From positions 32,704,501 through 32,768,500 of the forward strand of contig NC_084923.1 in the NCBI RefSeq assembly GCF_958298935.1: DNA of 64,000 nucleotides. Reading direction: 5' to 3'. Origin of the DNA: Phragmites australis. Lineage: Eukaryota > Streptophyta > Magnoliopsida > Poales > Poaceae. Shown here in pieces: positions 32,696 through 42,369 of this stretch; positions within the stretch are counted from its first letter, which is position 1; the number at the start of each line of letters is the position of its first letter. Made by a program: the position numbers and the translations under genes. The notes below the pieces were generated by a model. That model was not told the DNA's origin, ran no database searches, and was given only the letters and a program-made list of their open reading frames with translations.

Positions 32696-33960
32696 TCAGC
32701 ACATATTTATTCCAAGTTCTTCCTTCTTTACATGTTCAAAAGCATCTTTAAAGTCCAAATTAGTAGCATATAATCCTTTAATTGTTTCTAAACCAAAAAT
32801 CTTATGATCGAGTTGGGACAGCATGGTATAACGTCTAGATAACACATCTGCAATGACATTTTCTTTACCTTTCTTGTGTTTAATGATATAAGGAAATGAC
32901 TCTATAAATTCAACCCATTTAGCATGGCGTTTGTTCAGTTTGGCTTGGCTTCTAATATGTTTCAAAGCTTCATGATCAGAATGAACAATAAACTCCTTGG
33001 GCCAAAGATAATATTGCCATGTTTCTAAAACTCGCACTAAGGCATACAACTCCTTATCATAAGTCGAATAATTCAGAGATGGCCCATTCAATTTCTCACT
33101 AAAATAAGCAATGGGTTTACCTCCTTGTAGTAGCACTCCTCCAATTCCAATGCCACTAGCATCACATTCTAACTCAAAAGTCTTACCAAAGTCTGGAAGT
33201 TGGAGTAGAGGTGCATGCGTAAGCTTCTCTTTCAGCATATTAAAAGCTTGTTCTTGTGCTGGCCCCCATTGGAACGGAATGCCCTTCTTTGTCAACTCAT
33301 TGAGTGGGGCAGCAATGGTGCTGAAATCTCTCACAAAACGCCGATAGAACCCTGCAAGGCCATGAAAGCTTCTCACCTGTGTGATAGTCCCAGGGGTCGG
33401 CCAGCTCTTGATGGCTTCAATTTTAGCTTCATCCACTTCAATTCCCTGTGGAGTAACAACATAGCCAAGAAAAGCAACACTATTCGTGCAAAACGTGCAC
33501 TTATCAAGGTTAGCAAACAAACGTGCCTCTCTCAAAGCAGTAAAAACAGCACATAGATGATCAATGTGTTCTTCATGTGACTTGCTATAGATCAAAATAT
33601 CATCAAAATACACCACCACAAATCTTCCTATGAAAGCACGTAAAACCTCATTCATCAATCTCATGAAAGTGCTAGGTGCATTAGTTAAACCAAAAGGCAT
33701 CACTAACCACTCATATAGACCGAACTTAGTTTTAAAAGCAGTTTTCCATTCATCTCCCAATTTCATTCTTATTTGGTGGTAACCACTACGCAAGTCAATC
33801 TTCGTGAAAATAATAGAACCACTCAACTCATCAAGCATGTCGTCTAGCCTAGGAATAGGGTGATGATACCTTATTGTGATATTATTAATGGCTCTACAAT
33901 CAACACACATGCGCCATGTACCATCTTTCTTAGGAACCAAAAGAACAGGAACAGCACAAG
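32696..33960 (-). pseudogene. CRM-like reverse transcriptase and RNase H
   Basis: The largest intact frame (32696-33940, 414 codons) begins in RT with [19 protein letters not shown], includes the substrate-binding [12 protein letters not shown] segment and the catalytic YFDDILIYS motif, then the RNase H domain ([15 protein letters not shown], with the first acidic residue; later KELYALV and [10 protein letters not shown]). The ATG is internal to RT. A frame shift near 33940-33970 separates it from the preceding protease-linker frame (33871-34395), and a stop at 32696-32698 separates it from integrase. Compared with the integrase part it is well preserved. Confidence 0.9.
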
Positions 33961-34857
33961 GACTAAGGCTCTCTCATACGTACCCACGGTCCAAAAGGTC
34001 TTGAACTTGTCGCTGAATTTCTTAGTCTCCTCCGGATTGGTCCTATATGCAGCGCGGTTTGGCAAAGTCGCTCCCAGGATCAAATCTATTTGGTGCTCTA
34101 TCCCTCTCAATGGTGGCAGCCCCGGGGGTATCTCAGCTAGAAAGACATCCTTATACTCCTGCAAAAGGTTAGTGACAGCAGCAGGCAAAGAGCTAGGTAT
34201 ATCATCAATTGAAAATAAAACCTCTTTGCATACCAAAGCATAGCACAAAGTATCATTATCTTGAATTTCAGCAAGGTCAGATTTAATAGCAAGCATAACA
34301 CCACCCTTTAACTTAATGCCTTTGGACCTAGGTGTGTTCTTCTCTTTCTTAGGTGGGAAAACAGATTGAGCTACTTGCTGATTTTCAGATTCCAAAACAC
34401 GTTCTTTCTTTTCTTTTTCAGCTAGCGCTTTATCATATTATACAATTTCAGCAGGTGTCAAAGGAAGCAAAGAGATTTTCTTTCCCTTGTGCATGAGAGA
34501 GTATTTATTACTTCTACCATGGTGTATAGCATCGGTATCAAATTCCTAAGGACGGCCTAACAAAAGTGAACATGCTTGCATAGGCACTATATCAAAATCA
34601 GTATAATCATGGTAGGAACCAATAGAAAAATATACTCTCGCAGATTATGTTACCTTAACCTTACCATTGTTATTGAACCACTGAATGTAGTATGGATGAG
34701 GATGTGCACGTGTTGGCAAGGAAAGATTCTTCACAAGATCGGAGCTCAAGAGGTTGTTGCAACTCCCGCCATCAATTATGGTACGAACACATGCATCTTT
34801 GACAATGAGAAATGTCTGGAATAGATTATGGCGTTGTAGCTGCTCTGCTTGCCCCAT
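33961..34857 (-). pseudogene. CRM-like protease and linker to RT
   Basis: The frame at 34645-34857 has IIDGGSCNNLLSSDLV, the protease active site in the DGG/DSG form usual for plant gypsy elements. After a break (34396-34640, with stops) the linker frame (33871-34395) includes YKDVFLAEIPPGLPPLRGIE and HQIDLILGA, the lead-in to reverse transcriptase. It is inactive because of several frame shifts. Confidence 0.8.
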
Positions 34858-36200
34858 TTAAGAACTCAAAACTCGCTTCACAATGAAGGTGCGTGCTGCA
34901 TAACTCTCCGTGGCGGCGGTACCACTAATCTCCTCCCCCTCACTATCCATGTCATGATCGGCTGCAAGATTAGCTTCAAATGCATATTCTTCCTCGACAT
35001 CACTATGACTAACATATCCACCATCTGCTGCTGCGGAGTATGCTCGCTGGCTTGGGCAATCCTTCATGACGTGGCCAATACCTTGGCAGTGACGGCACAC
35101 AATGCCCGTTGTACGACCCGTGGTAGCTGCATTTGAAGAAGAGCTTGGCATTGGATCCTGCGAAACAGTAGATTTGCTCACCTCACGTGATGGTGGTGAT
35201 GCTCCTGCTGAACGCGCCCGAGTGTTGGAGAAGGGGGCAGCGGAACGTGTAGATGTAGAAGGGAATATTTTTGCTTGTCCCGGTGGTACTCGTGAAGTAG
35301 ATGTACTCCCAAAATTGTTCCTCAATTTCTGCACCTGTTGTCGACCCTGCAGTTTTTTTCTGCCAAGATAGCAAAATAGAACAACCTATTGGTAGTATTG
35401 TAATCTTTATAATCAACAAGGTCCTGAATTTCACGTCTCAACTCGGAGTAAAAATGAATCATGGTATCCTCATCATCCTCTTGTATACTACAACGAAGCA
35501 TAGCAATTTGAAGCTCTTGATAGTAATCATGCACAAATTTAGAACCTTGATTTAAGCGCTGGAATTTCTTTTTCAATTCACGTGTATAATCAGGAGGAAT
35601 AAATCTATTGTGCATGGCACGCTTTAGTCTAGGCCATGATTCAGGTTCTAAGCCACTAGAAACTAAACCATTCCACCAAATAATAGCATAATTCGTGAAC
35701 TCACAAGTGGCTAGTCTAACTCTATGCATTTCAGGAACCATATGAGAACTATACTTTTGATCAACGGTCATTTCCCAATTCAAATAAGCATCAGCATCAT
35801 ATGCACCATCAAAAGGAGACATTGAAAACTTAATCTTAGAATAAGGATCATCGCAACCGTTGCGATTAACATTATTACCTCCGTTACCTTGACAACGTTG
35901 TTGTTGGTCACGACGTAATTGTTCAGCACAAGGACGTTGCTTAGCACGTGCATCTTGCCCAACAAAAACCTCACCATCTTCTTGGTCACCATCTCTGTCA
36001 CCATTATTATTATCATCATCATGTGAATGTTCATCATCCTGTTGTGGCTGTCGCAACTCAAGGTCGTTGACTCGCGTGACAAGGTTAGCAATGCTTGTTC
36101 TAATGTCTGTCAATAGTCTAGTATGATCCTGTAAGGTTTTGTTGAGTTCTTCCTTAGACACACAATCCTTAAAATCCGACGGAGAGCCATCACCTGACAT
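34858..36200 (-). pseudogene. CRM-like gag
   Basis: The ATG at 36198-36200 starts MSGDGSPSDFKDCVSKEEL. The gag core (WEMTVDQKYSSHMVPE, ..WPRLKRAMHNRFIPPDY, ..GSKFVHDYYQELQIAMLRC) reads to about 35380, where a frame shift moves to the frame at 34858-35334. That second part is Ser/Pro-rich and contains a CCHC zinc knuckle, CRHCQGIGHVMKDC, then an acidic stretch ending in a stop at 34858-34860. Gag would form the particle and bind RNA. Confidence 0.85.
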
Positions 36201-37432
36201 GGTTAGTAGAAACAAAGGACAACACAATATTATCCCTATCAACTACTAGGTGGTGGAAGGAGAAATCACACACACTCAAGCGTCTTACCACGCTCTTACA
36301 AATTTTCTTACCAACGCAGCAAGGAGGAACAACCGGTGATAAGTCTGGAAGCGTGGGATGATTGCAAGAGTGAACCTGTTCGGATCATAGGAGGTGGAGC
36401 TTGGAAAGGCACAATATGTTAGCAAGGATTAGCAATAACTGTAATCAGATGAGCAAAGCTAAATAAGTGTCCAAAGTATGAATCATAGTTACTGGTCTAT
36501 CACGTGTCCCTAGTCCTAGCACAACAGCTGAAACAAAGCTAAACAGGATGATCAGAGAAAGACACAGCAAACAGCACAATTATCTGGGTGTTCTCTATGT
36601 ACTCCTCTTTTTTGTCTTTTAGCACTAGTAGGAATCATGAATTTTTTTTTGTATTTTTCTGATATTTTTTTCTGAACTAGGAGCACACAAGAAACAACCA
36701 CAGAAATTTTCAGCGCAAACGGATGCAAGATGTGGCCTATAGAAAATCAAGCATGTTCTCTGAAAAGCGTGCGAAAACTTCGTGGCTCGAATACACAATC
36801 TTCCAAGCCAAATTTGGGAAAACAATTCGGTGGAATCCGGTAAAGCCGGGGAGCAACGGATGTAACTTTTTCTGTAGATGTCCGTGAAAAAAAATTTTGC
36901 CTGATTCCGAGTCCGTATGAGAAAGTTATGGCCGTTTTACTGAACCCCTATCGAGTTAGGGTTTTTTCAAAGCACCTCTTGCAAAAATTGTTCTCGTTAA
37001 GGTATTGCAAGCAATAGGATCGCGAGATGAACAAGGAGGGCAGCGGTGGCAGGGCAATTGATACAAGGCGGTTTGCGACCTATCTAGGGTTGGCGTGGCG
37101 GAAAGTAACGCAAGGCGGCTCGCGTTGGCAAATCGAGTAATGTGGTGGCTCGACTTGTTGGTGGGGATGGTGGCGATGGGATAGCGGCGTGATCAAAACA
37201 GCACGGAGCGTTGACTAACGACCAAGAACACGACTCTAAACCAGCAACAAGACTCGACCACGGACACAAACTCAACAACGCGCACCTAAAAACAAATATT
37301 GCAAAGGCACAAAGGGTTCTAGAGCAGCAGAAATTGACAGAATTGTTTTTTTGGCTTTTTCTGGACTCTAGGTAATGAAAAACAGACTAATTGAAAGGGA
37401 AAAATGAAATTACCTAACGGGCAACCTGAAAA
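36201..37432. other. 5' untranslated leader of the CRM-like element
   Basis: About 1.2 kb between the primer-binding site and the gag start, with no supported coding sequence. Such long leaders are common in grass gypsy elements. Short frames seen here lack any recognisable motif. Confidence 0.6.
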
Positions 37433-37442
37433 TCTGATACCA
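37433..37442 (-). other. Primer-binding site (initiator Met tRNA type)
   Basis: On the minus strand TGGTATCAGA lies two bases from the LTR end (..CCCATCA). It is complementary to the 3' end of initiator methionine tRNA, the usual minus-strand primer of plant elements. Confidence 0.8.
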
Positions 37443-37444
37443 GT

Positions 37445-38353
37445 TGATGGGATTGTTGACATGATCTTCCGATAGGTAGCGATAAGTCGGTAGGTGGAGA
37501 ACTCGACGTTGATGATCCAAAGGCTTCGACCAGAACAGATCGTCTCTCTTGCAATCACTACACCACAGCTCCGTTGGTTATCAACCGTGTCGCGCGGTTG
37601 ACCTCGCTAAGAAGGCTCAATCCCTGCAAGCGAACCGAGAACACAAGCAAGAACGTAGAAGATGCAATCTGAAATTGTGAATAGAATTCAAGCACTCAAA
37701 GTTAGGGTTCCACAAACACTTGCGGCGGCCTAGTCGGTCCGGAACAAGAGCGAAAATCTCACAAAATCTGTGTGTAGATCAATATCTAAGCAAAATCTAA
37801 CCCTAATTAGGGCGGCGGCTACTGTATATAAGAGACTAGGGTCGGCCAAGGACCCCTGGACGTGTCCCTAATGGACTCCAACACGTTACACGGCCCAACG
37901 GCCCAAAAGATGGTGGCGCAGCACCCTGACAGATTCTGGATGTCCATTTGTTTTGACGATTCCTATTGACTCAGAAAGAATTTGGACATAGGACTAGTCC
38001 CGTTGGAAAGCCTATCTCCTTAGCTTTCCAACCATGTGTAGAACGTCGAAAACAGAGTCCGTATGCGTCCTGGGCGATGATTTTAGTGCAGTCTGGTCCT
38101 GGACTCCGAAACGGACTCGAACTTGATTGGACCTCCACCTTGGCTTGGGCGCCCTTGCTGGTCTTCTCCCGTGTTCCTAAGTAACAATACATCACAATTA
38201 TTCAGTAGCATCCCATCCTTATTAAAATATAAAGGAATACTAAGGAACGAGCTCACCTCATAATTTAGTTGACATGCACGAGCTCGTGTCAATGGACCTA
38301 TTGTTGGAGGAATACTCGGTGAGTGTGTATCCGAAAGAGTGATGTCCTCATCA
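37445..38353 (-). repeat. Right (5') LTR of the CRM-like element
   Basis: It matches the left LTR over its whole length, including the coding-derived part (38083-38353 still reads as the integrase tail). The plus-strand borders are TGATGGGATTG and CTCATCA, followed by the duplication CCAGT. Because the LTR contains coding sequence, its upstream end can look like an extra pol fragment; the target duplication shows that it is LTR. Confidence 0.92.
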
Positions 38354-38358
38354 CCAGT

Positions 38359-38703
38359 CACGATGAAGGGGCCTTCCCACATAGGGAACAGTTTGTTCTT
38401 TCCTTCGTGCGCTTGGGCGCGTCGGAGAACTAGATCCCCAACCTCAAGTGACCGGGCCCGGATGTGACGCTGATGATGGCGCCGCAGGCTCTGCTGGTAT
38501 CTGGCAGCTTGGACGGCGGCTCGTCACCGACGCTCCTCCAGGTGATTGACGTCGTCGCGCCTTCACTGTCCCTGTTCACCTTCTGAATAGGCATTCACCC
38601 GAGGGGAGCCGAGAGTGAGCTTAGAGAGGAAGACTGCCTCGGCGCCATAAACGAGGAAGAACGGCGTCTCCCCGGTGGCGCGGCTTGGCGTGGTCCGGTT
38701 GGC
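38359..38703 (-). pseudogene. Tat-like integrase, C-terminal domain
   Basis: On the minus strand the sequence reads from ANRTTPSRATGETPFFLVYG (about 38700) through YQQSLRRHHQ..RSLEVGDLVLRR to NKLFPMWEGPFIVTG next to the CRM-like insertion. Stops near 38704 and 38580 break it. GPF is the typical C-terminal integrase motif. Confidence 0.75.
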
Positions 38704-39282
38704 CTATAACACAGCAGGCAGCTCGTCGATCCACCCTTTCCTGTGCTTTGCGAGCACGTCGTAGGTCCGGGTTTTGAGCCCCTTCAGTATCTCGGCATTT
38801 GCACGCTCAACCTGCCCATTGCTCCGAGGATGAGCAACAAAGGCGAAGCAAAGCTTGATGCCAAGGTCCTCACAGTAGTCCCTGAACAGGGCACTTGTGA
38901 ACTGGGTGCCACTATCGGTGATGATTCTGTTCCAGAAATTGTCCCGGCTCCCGAATGTGACGGGCAGCTCGACCTGCCCGAGGGGCAAAGTGTGCCCCGG
39001 TGTCACCCTGTAGAAGGAGAGCGACGGCTTTAGGCGCCTTGAAGTCACCTGCAGCTTCTTGAAGGCCTCCTGGGAAAGGAGGTTTAGGCCTGCACCCCCA
39101 TCGATCAGCACTCTGCTGACCTTCACATTGCAGATGATGGGGGACACTACCAGAGGTAGTTGCCCCACACCTCCAGTACTCGCGGGGAGGTCCGCCAGAC
39201 TGAACGTGATCGGGGTGTCTGACCACTTCAGAGGCCTTGCGGTCGCAGTGCCTGGGGTAGCCGAGCACACCTCACGCCGCAT
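38704..39282 (-). CDS. In-frame protease-integrase fusion of the Tat-like element
   Basis: An uninterrupted 192-codon frame joins two domains that are normally separated by reverse transcriptase and RNase H. The N-terminal half is a retroviral-type aspartic protease with VLIDGGAGLNLLS (active-site D-G-G) and ends LPVTFGSRDNF, the sequence that usually leads toward RT. The next residues are WNRIITDSGTQFTSALFRD, the integrase core with its second catalytic Asp, followed by HPRSNGQVERANAE, which carries the catalytic Glu region. The first catalytic Asp and the zinc-binding domain are lost. The junction is near 38940. The frame is open only between stops; it may be a chance survivor and is not a competent enzyme by this evidence. 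Confidence 0.8.
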   Translation of the reverse strand: MRREVCSATPGTATARPLKWSDTPITFSLADLPASTGGVGQLPLVVSPIICNVKVSRVLIDGGAGLNLLSQEAFKKLQVTSRRLKPSLSFYRVTPGHTLPLGQVELPVTFGSRDNFWNRIITDSGTQFTSALFRDYCEDLGIKLCFAFVAHPRSNGQVERANAEILKGLKTRTYDVLAKHRKGWIDELPAVL

Positions 39283-39342
39283 TGTCTTGACGCAGCGACG
39301 AGAGGAGGGCGTGTACGCGCCCCCATCAATGAAGGCGATGGT

Positions 39343-40900
39343 GTGCTAAGGCTCTTGGAACCCGAGCTCATGATTCTCGGGGGCGACTTTGTCATCGCCA
39401 CCCCTGCGGTGCTCCTCGTGCTCCTTCTGGCGCCGCTCGACGAGCCCTTTGACCGACCGGCACTCGGTGAGGTCATGCCAGTCAGTTTGGTGGATCTCAC
39501 ACCACTTTTCTTGTTCGGACCTCGCGGGAGCGAGAGCCCTCGCGGGAGCGGGTTTCCTGTCGACAGCCGCCCGGCGTGCCGGCCTGCGGGCAGGGCCCTC
39601 TGCCGGCACGACAGGGGCAGCGTCGCGCCTTGTTCTCTTTTTCTTTTCCCGTCTATCAGAGCGGGAAGGACCTGCTTTGTCGGCAGCGGGTTGCTCAGGG
39701 CGCAGGACATGCCACGCCCGAGCCTCCACCGCCTTGGCGCACTTGTCGGCCAACGCGAAAAGCTCTGCGGTGGTTTCAACCTCATGAGTACCTAGCTTTT
39801 CGAGCATCCGCTTGTCGCAGACGCCCTACCGGAATGCGACGATAATGGCATGGGGGGTAATCCGCGGAATGGTGTTGAGGACCTAGCTGAAGCGTTGTAT
39901 GAAGCGTCTCAGTGTCTCCCCCTCTTGTTGCTTCACGGCATGGAGGTCGCACTCCAAGCTGGGGCGTGTGAAGGTGCCCTGAAAATTGGCCACAAACTGG
40001 TGGTAGAGATCATCCCAGGAGCCAATAGATCCTAGGGGTAAGTTCATAAGCTAAGAGCGAGCAGAACCCCTCAAGGCTACGTGGAAGTAATTGGCCATAA
40101 CATTTTCACTGCCGCCCGCCACTTGGACGGCGGTGGTGTAGATCTGGAGGAACTCGACGGGGTCGCTGGACCCGTCGTACTTCTCCGGTAGTTCGGGCCT
40201 GAACATCGTGGGCCAGTTGACCTAACGGAGCTCGCTGGTGAATGCGCGGTAGCTGGTGCCGTATCTCGCGGCGCGAGCAGCGCCCTTGGGAGGCGAACGC
40301 CGACGCACCAGGGAACCTCGGCGGTCACGGGCCGTCATAGAGGAAGCCTGGTCCTCTACCTCGGTCTCGGGCCAGGACTCCCGGTGGCCCTCAAGGGTGA
40401 CGGGCGCATCCTTGACGACCCTCCGCTCATTGCGGTGTAAGTGAAGGTCCTGAGCTCCTGTTGTGGCCAGGGGGGCGGCACTCCGCCTGGAGGCCCCCCG
40501 GCCGGTTCTGCAACTCCCGGAAGATGGACCGGCTTTGGTTGCGCCGCGGTGGGAGCTAGCACAGGAGCTTCCGGCCAGCACCTGCCGGTGAGTTGTGCCC
40601 GCCAGGGCAGCCACCTCCTGCAGCCAACGGCCTTCCGGAGTTTCCCCCGCTGCCTGGACAGGCGGGTGCCTGAGGAGTGCTTGCGCCGCAACCAAAGCGC
40701 TCCCAGGGCTGGCATTACCGAAGGCGAGCCTGCGCTGTAACGGTGCCCAGCGCAGTCCGGACGTGGATCTCACGGCAGGGGCATCTGCCGCTTGCTGAGG
40801 GTTATGTGGCCCGCCTGTGACGACGGTGGTGGCCCTGCTGGGCCCAGCGCTGTTGTCCCCAAGGGAGGGGAGCACCGTACAGGCCGACCGCTGCTACTGC
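39343..40900 (-). pseudogene. Tat-like gag
   Basis: On the minus strand an N-terminal low-complexity part (40222-40875) is followed by the gag core: FRPELPEKYDGSSDPVEFL, VMANYFHVAL, LECDLHAVKQQEGETLRRF and VCDKRMLEKLGTHEVETTAE. The last frame (39346-39807) has a basic linker and a gag finger-like segment WCEIHQTDWHDLTECRS. Stops at about 40219, 40037, 39826 and 39343 interrupt it. The finger spacing (C..H..H..C) is the usual one for this group of grass elements. Confidence 0.75.
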
Positions 40901-41057
40901 TGCTGAGGAACAGTAGAAACTGGGGCCACCAAAGCGATGGGCTCCACTTCTTCGCTGGAGTTGGAGCCGGTGCGTTGGAGACGATGTCCACCTGCCATCT
41001 TTTTTGCGGAAAACAAAGCGGATTCAGGGATACAACCCCCCTACCTGGCACGCCAGC
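40901..41057 (-). other. Leader and primer-site region of the Tat-like element
   Basis: On the minus strand the right LTR end CTCCGACA is followed by GCTGGCGTGCCAGGTAGGGG, the conserved tRNA-primer region seen in many grass Tat-type elements. The last 88 bases recur at 21160-21247. Confidence 0.7.
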
Positions 41058-41690
41058 TGTCGGAGGATGAACTCCACAAGCGGGGATCCGGAGGGACCCC
41101 CTTTGAGATTCAGCCGGGGGATGATTCTGAATCTACCTCGTACGTGAATTAATGAGAGTAAATGAGATGCAGGCGGGATGGATGATCGCATGCTAGAGGA
41201 AATAAATGCTAAGGGGATTTTAGACAGGTTCGGGCCGCACGGAGCGTAATACCCTACTCCTGTGTGTATGCTATAAATGCTCTGGGAATGCCTTTATCAA
41301 GATCTCTTGTGTTACAAGGATTTCTGTCTAAGTCTAGAGCTTCGGTCTTCGTGAGCCTCTGCTCGGCTTCGTTAGCTTGTCTGTTGAACTTCTTGAACTT
41401 GTCTTCTATCACTTCACTTCAACCTTCCAAGCTTTTTCCTTTTGTCGTCGGGGCACACCCCCTCCTTTTATACCGTCGGGGAGGCTTAGCGTGCCCAGAA
41501 AGGAGAGTGCCCCGAGCGCCCTCTCCCGAATATGCCTTTTCTCGGTCCTCGGGGAACTCAGGTACTCGGGGACCACTGTTCATGGCACCAAGCATCCTCT
41601 CCCGGAATTGCCTTCTCGTGTCCTTGGGGAACTCGAGTACTCAGGGACCACTGTTTAAGGCCCCGAGCGCCCTCTCCCGGAACTGGCACA
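41058..41690 (-). repeat. Right (5') LTR of the Tat-like element, truncated
   Basis: It starts TGTCGGAGGATGAAC and contains the uninterrupted target of the solo LTR seen in the left copy. It includes the TATAAAAGG box at 41464-41472 and two and a half 76-bp repeats. An internal deletion relative to the left LTR lies near 41506 (CCAGAAAGGAGAGTG joins directly to CCCCGAGCGCC). Homology ends near 41690 inside a repeat unit; the U3 start is gone. Confidence 0.85.
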
Positions 41691-41882
41691 TAAATGCTGA
41701 CTTGAGAAGAATGCTTTCTCTCCGAACAGGTAATCAGTACTGAAGTCCTAATAAGGCCATTTGCTAGAGCCACTATGATGTAATGTAATATGAACACTAT
41801 CTTTTCTTCGCAGTAATATTTTTTATGTTAGTGTGGTCTGTAGTATATCATTTTTGCATATTCTCTGAAATTTAGGATTGCT

Positions 41883-42152
41883 ATGACATGGTATGTTGTT
41901 CATCGTGGTCAGCAAAGTGGAGTGTTCTACAGTTGGGAGGAATGCCACGCACAAGTTAATGGATTCAAATGAGCATGCTACAAAGGATACAAGTCTAAAC
42001 ATGAAGCTGTTACGGCATACAACAGTCAAGTCATCCAAGCCGAGCAAAAATTGGCTAACTTTGAAAATAAGAAATGTGATTTTACGTGTAAAGATGTCAT
42101 AATCCTAGTTCTGGTTATAATCATCATTATTTTGCTATGTAAGATGATGTGA
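41883..42152 (+). pseudogene. Viroplasmin/RNase H1 N-terminal-like ORF with hydrophobic tail, in CACTA
   Basis: From ATG 41883 the frame reads MTWYVVHRGQQSGVFYSWEE, then HAQVNGFK, a single in-frame TGA (41970-41972), then ACYKGYKSKHEAVTAY. This is the pattern of the viroplasmin / RNase H1 hybrid-binding fold (aromatic start, GxxSGV..SW, V.GF, YK.Y.S...A..AY). The next ~20 residues form a short charged linker, and the protein ends DVIILVLVIIIIILLCKMM, an uninterrupted hydrophobic stretch typical of a tail anchor, before TGA at 42150-42152. Apart from the one stop it is complete at 89 codons. It lies between the transposase and the second transposon gene, on the same strand. Such domains bind RNA:DNA hybrids or double-stranded RNA in other proteins; a membrane-anchored form as CACTA cargo is inference. 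Confidence 0.65.
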
Positions 42153-42369
42153 CTTGTAAGATCAATGTGTCAACTATCTGTACCTTTATGCCTATTTTGC
42201 TTTGTAAGATGCGACATTTTTTTTGTTAAATGTGGTCATAACCTATCGATGAACTTCATGGTTATCGCACTCTTTCAGCAACCTCTCTCCCTCCCTCATC
42301 GCTTTATCTCTATCTTCCTCCTTCCTCTGCTCTTTATATGTAGAATACTCAATAGCTCATCGTCATCAT

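Larger units (their letters stand above)
30634..38353 (-). mobile_element. Complete CRM-like chromovirus, 7,720 bp, TSD CCAGT
   Basis: Two LTRs (30634-31540 and 37445-38353) flank gag, protease, reverse transcriptase, RNase H and integrase, all on the minus strand. The 5-bp duplication CCAGT is at 30629-30633 and 38354-38358, and the target is the integrase gene of the Tat-like element. The primer-binding site TGGTATCAGA (initiator Met tRNA type) is next to the right LTR. The polypurine tract at the left LTR lies inside the integrase reading frame, which continues well into the LTR; this overlap and the ~0.9-kb LTR starting TGATGAGGA fit the CRM clade. The LTRs differ by only a few percent by eye, so it is the youngest datable insertion here. 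Frame shifts prevent expression of an intact polyprotein. Confidence 0.92.
21160..41690 (-). mobile_element. Tat-like Ty3/gypsy element, RT-deleted, minus strand
   Basis: On the minus strand the order is truncated 5' LTR (41690-41058), a primer-site region TGGCGTGCCAGGTAGGGGG, gag (about 40900-39340), a protease-integrase fusion (39282-38704), integrase end, a long non-coding and opposite-strand region (30530-25760), a GGGCCCGGGGGC polypurine tract, the 3' LTR, and an extra 88 bases of leader (21247-21160). LTR termini are TGTCGGTGAC and CTCCGACA. The gag and protease style, primer site, extra antisense gene and polypurine tract fit the Tat lineage. Reverse transcriptase and RNase H are absent, so it was at best non-autonomous. 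The CRM-like element at 30634-38353 and the solo LTR at 21279-24469 are later insertions. Host CACTA sequence resumes near 41691. Confidence 0.8.

Noticed and set aside
38083..38382. Apparent extra pol fragment next to the right CRM-like LTR, suggesting a tandem dimer
   Set aside because: The CCAGT duplication and the polypurine tract show that this coding stretch is part of the LTR itself.
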